The notes beneath the pieces are model-generated. The model had not been told where the DNA came from. It did not search any database and saw nothing but the letters and a program-made list of their open reading frames with translations. This document shows, in pieces, positions 47,647-58,690 of a stretch of DNA of 64,000 nucleotides (within the stretch, counting starts at the first letter, position 1; each line of letters begins with the position of its first letter). The position numbers and the translations under genes were made by a program. The stretch lies in assembly GCA_003586115.2 (NCBI GenBank), contig QVOM02000115.1:4872494-4936493 (forward strand), in the 5' to 3' direction. The DNA comes from Salvator merianae (Eukaryota; Chordata; Lepidosauria; Squamata; Teiidae).

Positions 47647-48072
47647 GGGCCTTTCTGCACTTACCGCAGCTAAATCAGGATCAGTGGGTCCAGAATAGAC
47701 TGGTCCACTGATCCAGACTGTGGGAAAGTGTGGGTGGGATCAGCTCATGGTACGGCTGTGAAGCTTAGATGAGCTTTGTGGCCACAACACCATGCTCCTA
47801 AGGGCTCCCCAGTAGTCCCGGACATGGGAGGCATGCCTTCTACATGCTTCCCATGTTTCACGTCAGGACCACTCTGGTCTACTGGTAGACCTGGTTAAAT
47901 GGGTCAACCAATGATCCAAAAAGATGCCCCTTAATCCTGATCGCACTCTGTCAAATGCAGACCAGTGGGGGGTGTGTGTCTCATAAATCCACAGTAACAT
48001 GAAGATTTCTGAGCCCTAGAAGTATACTGCATGGACCCTTAATCCAGATTAAGGGTCCATGCAGAAAGGCCC
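47647..48072. mobile_element. MITE of the GGGCCTTTCTGCAC family
   Basis: Left end GGGCCTTTCTGCACTTACC and right end CCATGCAGAAAGGCCC are well kept inverted repeats, 426 bp. Flanks are CAT and TTA, so no exact target repeat. The interior has GGATCAGTGGGTCCAGA and its inverse. Confidence 0.75.
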
Positions 48073-48469
48073 TTAGTCTACGAAAGCTCATGCTACCAAC
48101 CATCCCAATTAAATTAAATCATCCCAATTACATATCCTTGGAATGTTTCATTCCCTAGATTTCTTCTGACTTGAAATGTGACTAACAACCATATTTTAGG
48201 GCAAGCTGTTTCCTCTAAGATCAGGATGGAAGGTAGAACCAAGAAGAAATCTTTCAACCCTTAACTATTTCCCATGTGATCCACAACCTTCTAGCCAACA
48301 ATCATCCATGTTGGTGATATAGAGGGGAAATAATGTGTGAGAAAAGAGTTGGACTTGACAGCCTTTGTTCACCTTAAGGATTTCACTAGGTGGTCTTTAA
48401 ACAGAAAGTGCAGGATCTTACTGAACTCAAGCAGTGTGCAGCATTTTTAATAAGCTTATAGTTTTCACT

Positions 48470-48690
48470 CCAGCAGTCCGTCTGCCCCCTCATTGATCCC
48501 TTCTGATCTCAGAAGCTAAGGGAGTCCAGACTGATTTGTTCATGAATGGGAGTCCAGGTGCTCTAGGCTAAAATAGGAAGTTGAAAGATGGTTCAGAAAT
48601 CAGGAAGAAGCCACTTCTGTATTGCTGCCAAGAAAACTACAGGTCATTTGGAGTTGAGCTCAACATGGTGGCACCTTTGCCGTAGGTCAT
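48470..48690 (+). mobile_element. 5S rRNA-derived SINE (Sauria type)
   Basis: The head TTCTGATCTCAGAAGCTAAG, then ATGAATGGGAGTCC and GGTGCTCTAGGCT, follows the 5S rRNA internal promoter region. The body GCCACTTCTGTATTGCTGCC and the tail are those of the tRNA-headed SINEs at 11068 and 22173. A real 5S gene is excluded by the divergence and the fused body. Confidence 0.78.
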
Positions 48691-49264
48691 TCTTCTGTAC
48701 CCAATTTCTTCAGCGCTTTTGCCATATATTTATCCTGAGTCATAAATAGAATGTGCTCCAGATTCTGATGAGAATTGAGGAAACAAATATTTCATTAGTT
48801 TATGTTAATGCTGCAGAAGAGTTGTGTACCATGAAGATTAATCTGCTCAGCAAACTGAACTTGGCATAAGTGCAGGGATATTAACCTGTCAGTTCTATAC
48901 AGTTGCTTTGAAATGTGCCTCATGGTTCATATTGCCATCCAGCATTCTCAAAAAAGAACTACATGTAATGAATATTTTAGATGATTAAATTTAGCTTCAA
49001 AGAAACACAGTAAGTAACTTCTCTGTACTTATGCTATAGCTACAGAGATCAGGAAGCATAGGTAGCACCTGCTCTGGAGAAAAATAATACGTTAGCTTAG
49101 AAAGCATCTTTATAAAAAATGTGAGGAAAGCAGCTGAAGAAGAGGAAGGTAACAAAAAAGATGGGTAGCAGCTACTACTGGGATTACCTGCTATCAGATA
49201 TTACTAGAATCAGGTCAAAGGATGAATGTTTGTCCACACAGCCGACAGGAATAGAACTCAGTTT

Positions 49265-49480
49265 GACAGTGCTTAAGAACAGGCTGAAGTAGTGATAGAA
49301 CAATTGCCTGGAAAGCAAAGGGTCACACAGGTTGAAAGTCTGGTGTCTCCTGAGAAAAAGGTTATGGCCAGACAGTTCTATCTCTGCCAGGAAACAGTTG
49401 GGGATGAGTCTAGGGACTCACCAGGAACTGGATCCAGCTTGATAGCACCTAACAATAAAAGCAACAATAGAATGAAATAG
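49265..49480 (+). mobile_element. tRNA-derived SINE, degenerate
   Basis: TAGTGATAGAACAATTGCCT, GGAAAGCAAAGGGTCACACA, the later CTATCTCTGCCAGGAAAC and the end ATAGCACCTAACAATAAAAG keep the layout of 22173-22366. Confidence 0.6.
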
Positions 49481-49669
49481 AAGTTTCTGTTCCAGGCAAA
49501 TCTCACTATTTAATTTTTTTATTTGCCAGAATTGCATTTTCACAGTGTCAGCAAGTGAGAAGGGATTCTGAAGCTGGACAGCTATACTTTACTTTATTTT
49601 ACTTTACCTTTTTTTACCTTCTGTCCCTGATTTTAGTCCAAAGATCACCTCAGCTGGACTTGTAACTCT

Positions 49670-49810
49670 AAGGAAGGACAAAAATTTAGCTTGTCCTTCC
49701 CTTTTATGCACTGTTGTCTGTGGTGTTTTTAATGAATTGGATTTTAATTCTGTTTTACAGAATTTATTGTAATGTGCCCTGAGACCTTAGAGTATAGGAC
49801 AGGATATAAA

Positions 49811-49815
<5 letters not shown>
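49670..49815 (+). mobile_element. L2-type 3' tail
   Basis: TAATGTGCCCTGAGACCTTA ... ATAGGACAGGATATAAAAAC, directly followed by the AT microsatellite, which may have grown from its tail. Confidence 0.6.
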
Positions 49816-49855
<40 letters not shown>

Positions 49856-49900
49856 TACACACACACACACACATATATATATGTGTGTGTGTGTGTGTGT
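49815..49900. repeat. (AT)n(AC)n(AT)n(GT)n compound microsatellite
   Basis: Long AT alternation, then ACACAC, ATATAT and GTGTGT. The AC and GT parts are inverse to each other around an AT centre, so the whole can form a cruciform. Confidence 0.95.
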
Positions 49901-50066
49901 ATTAATTACGCCTGGAGAGCATTAGCATGGCAGAATTTATTGAATCCAGAGGATATCCAGTCATTCAAGATGAGATAGGGAAACAGTCCAGGTTGTAACA
50001 ATGGCATAAGCAGTTAAAGAAATCAGACCTTTTGTCTTGACTTCCAGATGTAAGTTTTCTATTCTC

Positions 50067-50112
50067 CTCCTCCTCCTCCTCCTCCTCCTCCTCCTCCTCC
50101 TCCTCCTCCTCG
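50067..50112. repeat. (CTC)n microsatellite
   Basis: About 15 CTC units, perfect. The poly-Leu and poly-Glu frames across it are not genes. Confidence 0.95.
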
Positions 50113-50989
50113 TCAGTTTCTGCCCTAGTAGCATGGCAGCAGTTTATCAGATTTTGAGAGCTTGGCTTCATATCAGTGCAAAGGCCACAGAGAATGGCAC
50201 CTCTGCCATCCTGGATCAATGTTGAAAACTTGGGGCTTGATTTGGCCAGCATGGAGGATAGAATACAATGCAGTATAGAATACAGTGGGGTTGGTGTCCT
50301 GAAATAGGATAGTTCTCAAGGGAAAATCACATGGGTCATATCCAAAGGTTCAGCCTCTCTAGCTTCTCATCTTGCCTCTTCTCCAGAGAGAGAAGTCCAC
50401 AGGTGGTTGGCTGTGACCTAACCATTCACCCAGGTCATGGACTGGCATAAGCAGACCCCAGCCCAAGGACAGTCAGCGTAAACCTGCTTGAGACCACATG
50501 GAAGGAGGAGAGGTAGCCATTATGGGGGAGAGCCTCAGTCCTGTGGGATGGGAGCTGGAGAGATTGTGGTGATCTTTTTGGACTGGGAAGCTTGAGAAGC
50601 ATCAGCAGAGTGCTGGTCCTCAGACCTGACAAGGTCGAAGGGCTACACTGGGCTGCTAGTCTCAAGCCCAGGTGTCTTTGGGGCAATTGCTAAGCCAAGG
50701 AATCTTTTAAAGAGGTGTGTTCAATTTCCAAAGATGTTCTGGTGCCCTGTTGGATGCCCAGGAGTCATGCAACTCTCTACTGTGCCCTTGGATCCTAATC
50801 TATCTCTTTGCACAGGATACAAACCAGAACATGGTCATGTATATTTCCCCTCATAGACATTAAGGATACCACAAAACTCCAAAAGGTTAGGACTCTGGGG
50901 AATTAAAAGGGCAAATGGTCAGGATCACTAGGCTGATTTCATTTCTTTAGTTCAATCTGTGCTCTGGTCTGACAATGAGCATGAAATAG

Positions 50990-52040
50990 AATCATAGAAT
51001 CATAGAGTTGGAAGGGACCTCCAGGGTCATTGAGTCCAACCCCCTGCTCAATGTAGGATTCACTAAAGCATCCCAGACAGATATCTGTCCAGCCTTTCCT
51101 TGAAGATCTCCAGTGAAGGAGAGCCCACCACCTCCTGTGGCAACCTGTTCCAGTGACTGATTGCCCATACGGTCAGGAAGTTTTTCCTAATATCTAGCCT
51201 GTATCTACTCCCTTGAATTTTCATCCCATGGTTTCTAGTCCTTCCTTCTTGCGCAACTGAGAATAGGGCCAATCCTTCTGCACTGTGACAGCCCTTCAGA
51301 TACTTGAAAACAGCTATCATGTCTCCTCTCAGTCTTCTCTTCTGCAGGCTAAACATTCCTAGGTCCTTTAACCGTTCCTCGTAAGACATGGTTTGCAGAC
51401 CACTCACCATTTTGGTCGCCCTTCTCTGAACTTGTTCCAGTTTGTCAATGTCTTTTTAAAACTAGGGTGCCCAGAACTGGACACAATACTCCAGATGAGG
51501 TCTGACCAAGGAAGAGTAAAGTGGGACAATTACTTCTCGTGATCTAGACTCTATACTCCTCCTGATACAGCCCAGGATGGTATTTGCCTTTTTTGCAGCT
51601 GCATCACACTGTTGACTCATGTTTAATCTATGATCTACTAGTACACCCAGATCCTTTTCACATGTGCTGCTGCTCAGCGAGATTCCCCCCAATCTGTATT
51701 GGATATTGTCATTTTTCTTACCCAGATGTAAAACTTTGCATTTCTCCCTGTTAAATGTCATTCTGTTAGTTTCAGCCCACTGTTCAAGCTTGTCCAAATC
51801 CTTTTGAATCCTCTCCTTCTCCTCCCTAGTGTTAGCAACCCCTCCTAGCTTTGTGTCATCTGCAAATTTGAGCAGCATCCCCTCGACACCTTCATCCAGA
51901 TCATTTATAAAAATGTTGAACAGCAATAGGCCCAAGACAGAGCCTTGCGGTACCCCACTCGAGGCAGTCTTCCAATCAGATGTGAAGCCATTTATGACCA
52001 CTCTTTGAGTACCTTGCCCAAGGTTGGTTCTGAGAGTCAT
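50990..52040 (-). mobile_element. CR1 LINE, 5' truncated
   Basis: Read leftwards it starts within the RT domain at about 52040 and ends at 50990 with ATGATTCTATGATTCTA-like octamer repeats, the CR1 hallmark. Just before the end is GTTGGACTCAATGACCCTGG. The first part of the RT, including the first catalytic Asp, is missing. Coding is described separately. Confidence 0.9.
51063..52040 (-). pseudogene. CR1 reverse transcriptase C-terminal part, two stops
   Basis: This minus-strand frame encodes the second half of a CR1 RT. It shows GVPQGSVLG, then FADDTKLGG with the two catalytic Asp, NREKCKVLHLG, the CR1-specific block CDAAAKKANTILGCIRR, LVRPHLEYCVQFWAP, and after a gap MSYEERLKDLGMFSLQKRRL and the end FKERLDRYL. 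At about 51450-51460 the frame has TAG and TAA in place of two codons; the reading continues in the same frame. Because the start is lost and two stops are present it cannot make an active enzyme. The good conservation of the rest suggests a moderately young copy. Confidence 0.85.
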
Positions 52041-52409
52041 GGATCAGGAGAAGAAAGAGAATTTTGGCCAATTTATTGCCAGTGGAAAAAGGAGGAAAGT
52101 TAATCAGTTTGGGGTAGTTTAAATTAATTAATCAAGTGACTCAGCTGTTCACTCTTGTTCCTAGTCTGCAATTTCTCCCATTTGACTCTGGTTGTTTTTT
52201 TTCTCCCCCATTTTAGCTTCTTTTCTCTGTTTTCTTCCCCATCATTGGAATTTATCACTTTCCTTGCAGTTTGTAACAAGTTAGCATTTTTAAGCCAGCA
52301 TACAGTGTTGCCATCTCCACTGCTGTTTTAATGTTGCTGTTGATTGGGATAGCAACATTATTACTGCTTTACCAAAATAAACTACCTCTGTGCATTTGGC
52401 TTCTTCCCT

Positions 52410-52448
<39 letters not shown>

Positions 52449-54009
52449 TCTCTTTTAATATTGATATATCTTGATGTTCTTGCTTCCCTGCTACAGTATT
52501 CCCTGGGTTCAGCCTATCAGCTGCATTTCTGCTAAACCAAAACAAAACTTTAAGTTCCACTTCAGCTTAGGGGCCTCCTTCACATGTGATTGGCTTGCGG
52601 GAATTCTCATTACAGTATTAACTGAGACATCCTTCTGGAGCAGGTCTCTAAGAAGAAGTTTAGCCTTAGTGGCCTACAGATTGGGACTGCAAATTGGTGG
52701 TGGAGAAAGGTGAGGCTCTAATTAAAATCTCCCTTGAATCTTCGCAAATTATATTTTGATCCTCTGCGCAAAGCAAAGTTTCCAACTGGAGCATCAACTC
52801 TCTTTTGAAGTCCCACAGGCTGTCACTGAGGATTGGTTGCACTGTTGAGTTGGAGAGGCAATCTTTACAAGGGGCTGAATTTCTAGTCTGATATGGCTGC
52901 TTTTCAGTCCTGTCCTATGTTTGGAAACCCTAGTGGCTTTAGATATTAGCATCAGCTGCACCATCTCCAAGAAAGAGCTAGCCTGAATCTGGGCAAGAGG
53001 GGAAGGACATTTTAAAGAAAGTGCCTTCCCTGTGTCACCTTAAAGGGAAGCAATTGGCTTCCTTTTCAGTCAGATTGTCTGTCTGCTCCATCAAATGGCA
53101 TGAGGGTTTTCCTCACTGCCATTTGAAGGGTGAGGGAAGTTTGCTCTTCCCACCTTTGGATCAGATGCCATTTTACATCAGATCCTGTGTGACTGAGTGT
53201 TGACTGTACAATGACATCACATCCAACAAGGCAGGGGGGGGAAGAGAGCAAGCTTCCCGTACCTGTCAAGTGGCGATGAGGAAAGCCTTCACATCATTTG
53301 ACAGGTGGGGAGAATGACCTCCCCCATGCTTCATATTGAAGCAGGTATCCTGTGGGGCCACTATCTGTCTTGAAAACAGAAAGTGGCAGCAGTGAGATAC
53401 AGTAAGTTGAAGGGATCTCTGAGCCCTTCAATCTGCTCTGCTACTACAGCACCTTCACAGTGCTTGTAGCAGCATAAGAGAAGAAGAGCGTAGCTTTTCC
53501 TCCATTTTGAGAGAGCAGTGAAGGTGCAATCTCAAGCAAACAGTGTGACCTCAGTGTGTATGCCATGTGCCATAACAGCATAATGTGAATTCAGCCCTAG
53601 TCTGGTCACAGTTATGCTCATTCCAGTAGGTTTTGTAAATCATAAATAGTATTTATTGGTGAGAGTACTAAAAAAAAACAAACCTATGCAGTGGGATATA
53701 AAGTTTGGAATAAATTTACTTCATACACAGGCTGCTTTGGGAGAAAGAAAAATACAAAGGATTTATTTAAAATATGAAAGCAAGAACAAAGCAAAATGTA
53801 AATTGTTAGTAATGCTTAATGCAGTTCTGCTTTAAGGTAAAACTTAGTCATTCATGGTGAGACAAAACAATAAATATGCCTCTCTGAGGAGAACCAAAAG
53901 TAAAATGGCTGCCAGAGTGCTTCCTTGTTTTTCTTGAGACTAGCAGACCTCACAGGGGATGATGGGTAACTAACAGAGCAAGAAAAAGACATGAGTCATT
54001 TCTTGCATC
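52041..54009. other. intergenic, unassigned
   Basis: Apart from the CA microsatellite there is no gene that I can support. Near 53570-53600 AATGTGAATTCAGCCC resembles a MITE end, but no partner end is clear. Confidence 0.45.
52413..52446. repeat. (CA)n microsatellite
   Basis: About 17 perfect CA units. Confidence 0.95.
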
Positions 54010-54536
54010 TGCTAGTCAGGCTGCATCCTCATTTCTGGATGGACCCAACTTGATTGTGGCTGGGCGGAAAAGGTGCCACAGAAAGGAGTACCTTCCATTT
54101 TGGAGTAAAGAGGCACCATTTCAGTGGCACCTTTGTGTAGGGCACAAGAAAGCACCCTGCCCAGGAGGTGCCTTCACTGGCAATCCACTTTGGACAGCCC
54201 ACTGCAGGCTAGCCCTGGCTGGCACGGAGCCTTTGAAGGCTGGGAACAAAAGTTCCTGACCTTCATTGTTTCCCAGGGATGCCATTTCTGGCATCACTTC
54301 CAGCAGTGCTTCCTGGAACATTGCCAAAATGTGTCCCCGTTGTATTCTGGTCTATAGGGGCATGCTGTCTTCATGCCCTGCATAAACTGGAATACCCCAC
54401 TGGCCTATTTGTGGACTTCTATGCAAACAAAGCAGTCTACAGAAGAACAGGACCTGCTGTAGTTTGCACTAGCATGTGGATGACAGGCCCCTGAACCCCT
54501 TCATAATCCATAATGCATGTAAGTGTGGAAAGGGTC
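54010..54536. mobile_element. MITE-family copy, left end unclear
   Basis: The right end GTAAGTGTGGAAAGGGTC followed by TTA and the interior GGAACAAAAGTTCC and GTAATCC-like parts (CATAATCCATAATG) match the family. The left terminal repeat is eroded; the start is approximate. Confidence 0.5.
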
Positions 54537-55541
54537 TTAGTTCTTTAGGACTGGGGCATAGGGGAAACGACTACATTAGGAAGTATCTAAGGAGAGTTTT
54601 GTGAGGTTAAACAGGGATGGGGTAGTGGGAGTTACAGTCAAAACAATCTGAATGGTTTATTTTGTGAACGTGAGGGAAATTTACCGGGTGGGCAACTGAT
54701 TGCTGGAGCCAGTATTTAATGGTATCTGGGGGAAGGCGGGGGGAGGACGCAGAAGTGGCTTGAGGGTTTGGAGACTGGACACCGCTCCTTCCTTGTACTC
54801 ACTTTCTTAGGGAATGTCAACTGGTGAGCTAGAGTCAACAGGACAGCTGGGGAGGGGCTGTGGGGTGAATGGAGTGGCTCAAACACATGTCAGAGTTCAC
54901 TGCATCTTGTTTCACTGGCTATTTCTGATCCTGAGTTCAGGCTTCAGAGCCAAATGGCTCTTAGGCATATTTTTATTTACCGTACAGCAAGAGTTGCTCG
55001 CACAGTAATCAGGGCCACCGTGGTGCCCTGACTGCTTCCTTAGTCCCCACAAAGCATTTGCACTTCCCCACCCAGACTATTCCAAGAAGATGGTGCCAAT
55101 GGCATGCCCTCAAAGCTCCAGTTGTGGCCAGTCCAGCAGCAGCCAGTCTAAACCCTTTTGACCCCTTATTTGCAGAAAGGCATGAATGCAGGCATCTCCC
55201 CACTTCTGCAAGGGTGCTGAGGGAAGGCAATAAGGCTCCAGCTGGAGGTTTTCCATTCATAGCCCCCAGGTGTGTTTTGATCAAACTGTAACTCAGGAAA
55301 TAGAAAGGTGGGTTTCCAAGCAGACCCTTGTCCCTCTTTCACTTTCCTTGTAGTCTCTGTTGCCCTCCCCCCAACATCTGATGCTCAAAGAGAAAAGGTG
55401 TGTGCCATGGCTGCTTGCGTGAGTTTTAATAGCATAGAGCTTTCGTGTGGCACCTCCCACAACACAAGATACACTGCATTTCTATGCAGGAGTCTAGTAA
55501 CACCACTGGGCCATTAAGCAGATAAATGGTGTACATTCAAA

Positions 55542-55975
55542 GTGCCTCCAGATGGCAGGAGGCAATCATGACGTCTAAAGAAGATCCCATGAGTGTATCT
55601 CGCCCCTGTCAGATGTGGGAGGCAATCGTGGGCTCTTGCCTCCATCCTCTGGCCTCTTTCATGATTGTTCCTGTTGCAAATACCTGGATGTCAGCCAAGT
55701 CCCTGCCCACTTTTGTTTGTTTGTTTGTTTGTTTTCACGTGCTTAGCTGACATCTGAGTACTTGCAACAGGAACAATCATGAAAGGAGCCAGCGGATGGG
55801 GGTGAGCAGTTGCTACTATGGGAAACCCAGCACTGTTGCTGGATTTCCCATAGCAGTGATATTTCAGCATGTTGCCTCCACATTCTGGGACTATATTAGG
55901 AACACTCCAACTATATGTGACATTCCCAGTATAATCCCAGAAGATTCGTGGGTTTTAGTCTGTGTCTGGAGGCAC
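55542..55975. mobile_element. 434-bp MITE with GTGCCTCCAGA ends
   Basis: Left end GTGCCTCCAGA and right end TCTGGAGGCAC are exact inverse copies. Inside is a strong inverted pair, CATGATTGTTCCTGTTGCAA (55661-55680) and TTGCAACAGGAACAATCATG (about 55763-55782), around a TTTG microsatellite. It is the reference copy for the split element at 32452/36225. Confidence 0.8.
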
Positions 55976-55984
55976 CCTCAGTAA

Positions 55985-56275
55985 TTCATTCATTCATTCA
56001 TTCATTCATTCATTCATTCATTCATTTCTATCCTGCCCTATACCCAAAGGTCTCAGAGCAGGTTACAATAAAATCAATATAAAAACAAATAAAATAGGTT
56101 TGCTGAAACAATAACAGAGCCTGCGCTGGGGTGGGCGGCATGCTGTACACAGAGTCCTGAGCTGTAAAAAAGCAAAACATCCAGGCGGCTCCTGAGAGAA
56201 AGTTAGACAAAAAGCCAGATGACATTTGGGCGAAGGGCCTTCTTTAGTGGCCACACTAAAGCTAATATAGGACAA
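55985..56275 (-). mobile_element. L2-type tail with (CATT)n
   Basis: The ATTC repeat at 55985-56025 is followed by CTATCCTGCCCTATACCCAA and GGTCTCAGAGCAGG, the inverse of the L2 3' hairpin region. The right part ends in CGAAGGGCCTTCTTTAGTGG, matching the end of an L2 reading frame. Confidence 0.7.
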
Positions 56276-56395
56276 CTTGAATTGTTTGCATATACATTGC
56301 TCTAGTCAGAACCCTCAGTAGTTTTGATGGCTTTCACACAGGAGTTCTCTGAATCCTCTGCTTTTTACAGATCAGGATTGTATATTAATTACTGA

Positions 56396-56602
56396 ATGCA
56401 TACTATTTATCTGATTAATGGTCCTATGGCACTATTGTACTCCTTGACTATGCTCTTCTGCGGACTATTTTTGTTCTGTACATGGTTGTATTATGTGCTT
56501 CCTGGTCCCATCATTTTACTCTTAGACCTAAGAGAAAAAGAACACAAGCCAGTAATTCCAGCCATCCCAGAGAAAAGAAGACCTCAACAGTTTCTAAAGT
56601 AA
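56396..56602 (+). CDS. 68-codon ORF with a membrane segment, unknown
   Basis: I do not recognise this product. It begins MHTIYLINGPMALLYSLTML (an in-frame TGA lies directly upstream of the first Met). It has one long hydrophobic stretch at about residues 10-43 with CGLFLFCTWLYYVLPGP, then a charged tail DLREKEHKPVI and PEKRRPQQFLK before the TAA. A good acceptor-like CTGCTTTTTACAG ends at 56370, 25 bases before the Met, so this could be a coding last exon of a small membrane protein. The segment is not in any repeat that I can see. No upstream exon, promoter or polyadenylation signal is evident, so a chance ORF remains possible. Confidence 0.25.
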   Translation: MHTIYLINGPMALLYSLTMLFCGLFLFCTWLYYVLPGPIILLLDLREKEHKPVIPAIPEKRRPQQFLK

Positions 56603-56784
56603 TTTTTAGAACAGCAGTGGTTTAGAGGGGAAAGGCATAGGAAACACAGCACTTTTTTTTTAAAGTCATGGATTATATAAATATACAAGATGAGATGATG
56701 ACTCTGTAAAACGAAGAAAATGGGAATTTTAACTCTGTAACTAAGGTTGATGGACTGCATAGATTCCATGCAGCTTCTTTGGTA

Positions 56785-56905
56785 AGGATACAGAAATTAT
56801 TTTTCATATCTTCTTCCAGGAAGATGATGGGAATTGAACTTGTGACCTTTTGCTTTCAAGGTTGCTGTTGTAAAATTCCTGAGCTACTGCCACTAGGATT
56901 GGACA
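56785..56905 (-). mobile_element. tRNA-derived SINE head
   Basis: On the minus strand GGCAGTAGCTCAGGAATTTT (A box) and GTCACAAGTTCAATTCCC (B box) form a tRNA-like head. The body is mostly lost. Confidence 0.6.
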
Positions 56906-58199
56906 AATCCATTGTTTAGAAGCAGCATGCTACTGGGAAGTAAAAAGTGATGACAACGAACAAGCGTGGGATCTCCCAGTTGTGGTCTGCATCTCTCCTT
57001 GGCTGCATTTAGAAAAATAATATTGGGCTAAACAGACCTTGTTCTGATCCAGCTATGTAAACCTTTTGTTTTTTGAATTCCCTGCTGCCTCGCTATCGGC
57101 CTATGCTCTAGCAATCTTTCCTGCTCTGCAGAGTAATTACATTGTTTTAATCTTAAGAAAAATATAGCAGTGAGTCAATCCGAGAACATTCTTTGTGCAT
57201 GAGTCAGATCACGGGCATATTTCCCCCTGTACCTTTTCTGTCTTTTCTTTTCACTTCAAAGCTATTCTGTTCTCTCTTTAGGCGTTGTTTTGTCAGGTTT
57301 CATCAGGTGGCTCTATTACTTTGAATCTCTTATGCTCATTTTCCTAGGACTTGGCTTCATCTTGCATTGTTAGCAGAAAGAAGGGAATGGCTACAAGATA
57401 CAACTGCTAATTTAGACATGGAGGCTGGTAAAAATCAGGCTGAGGATAAGTAATGACAAACAAAGGTCATGCATGTCAGAACTGCATACAGTTGATTGTT
57501 GGACAATGATCCCTTGGGAATGTGTAATGGTTTATCTTTTTAGGCAGTGTCCTCTTTAGTGACAAAAACTGTGAGGTAGATATTAACTGTAGAATTGCGC
57601 TGACAGTGTTCCAAGTATTGCACCCAATTTAGTCCACATCAACTACTGATACAATAAGAAAGATATTATTTTGCAGTACTATCATTTTGCCAACCATGAT
57701 CTGTGCTAGTGAAGCATAGATTATGCTGTGGATAGTGCAGAAAGTTGTGTTTCACCAGCATTGCCTACACAAGACCTGTAGTGTCACCTGTCATGATCAC
57801 AGTACCAACGATGAGATCTAACAAGTTACAGGATATTATGACAAGCTACAGGATACACTTTGCTTGACACATTTTACATTTGCTTAGCTGGGAACTCAGG
57901 AGTGGTGTATCTACATTTTTTTAGCAGGCAATTTCAGTTATCACTTGATAGTGATGGCAAGGGGAAGCCAGGGCATGATTGCAATGTCTTATTTTTGTTG
58001 GCCCCAATAGTTGCAGGAGCTATGAATGCAAACACACTGGACCACCTTGTAATGGCTGATGGTTTTCATCAAGAGATGCCAGAACATTTCTCTCTCTCTT
58101 TATCTCTCTCACACCCAGTTCTGATTTCATCTAGATAAGTGGAATCCCAGTACAACTACTACTGATCTTCCAGTCACAACCCTCACCTGAGAGCTGTTG
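56906..58199. other. intergenic, unassigned
   Basis: A short CR1-like tail piece (CTTGTTCTGATCCAGC) lies at about 57040. No gene seen. Confidence 0.45.
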
Positions 58200-58690
58200 A
58201 TTTAACAGTTTAAATAGTTAACATACAATGCACCTAAAATGGAGAGATGGAAGACCGACTTTGGTCCTCTACTATTAGACAAGAAGTGGTCGCCTAGTCT
58301 AATATTCTGTTCTCACAAAAGGTAGCCAAATGCTAGTATTTATTCACCCAGAGAGTCATTGGTCTATGGAATTTACTACCGGAAGAGGCAGTGACAGCAA
58401 TTAGCTTGGATAGCCTTAAGAGCGGATTGGACAGATTCAAGGAGGTCAGGTGTATCAATGGCTTACTAGAATGGATGCCTAGGTTCTGCCTCCAGAGCGG
58501 AGAGATAGGCAGGATGCCTCTAAAGGGCATTTGCAGGGAGTTAAGAGCAGGTGAATGTTTTGCCTTTGCCTTCTGCTTGAGATGCCCAGAAGCAATAAAT
58601 GGGCCACTGTGTGAACCAGGATGCTGAACTAGATGGGCCGTAGCCCATTCCAGCAGGGGTCCTCTTATGAATCCCAAAAGCACAGCAAAG
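58200..58690 (+). mobile_element. CR1 LINE 3' part
   Basis: The frame remnant GGAATTTACTACCGGAAGAG, then GGATTGGACAGATTCAAGG matches the CR1 C-terminus (FK.RLDR-like). The end GAACTAGATGGGCC ... CCAGCAGGGGTCCTCTTATG is the CR1 3' UTR, inverse to 3981-4060. It is non-coding now. Confidence 0.78.

Noticed and set aside
48470..48600. 5S rRNA gene-like sequence
   Set aside because: Too diverged and joined to a SINE body; a SINE head, not a gene.
49965..50252. ORF with poly-Glu and opposite-strand poly-Leu
   Set aside because: Translation of a CTC microsatellite.
58333..58683. 116-codon minus-strand ORF
   Set aside because: Antisense shadow of a CR1 3' part.
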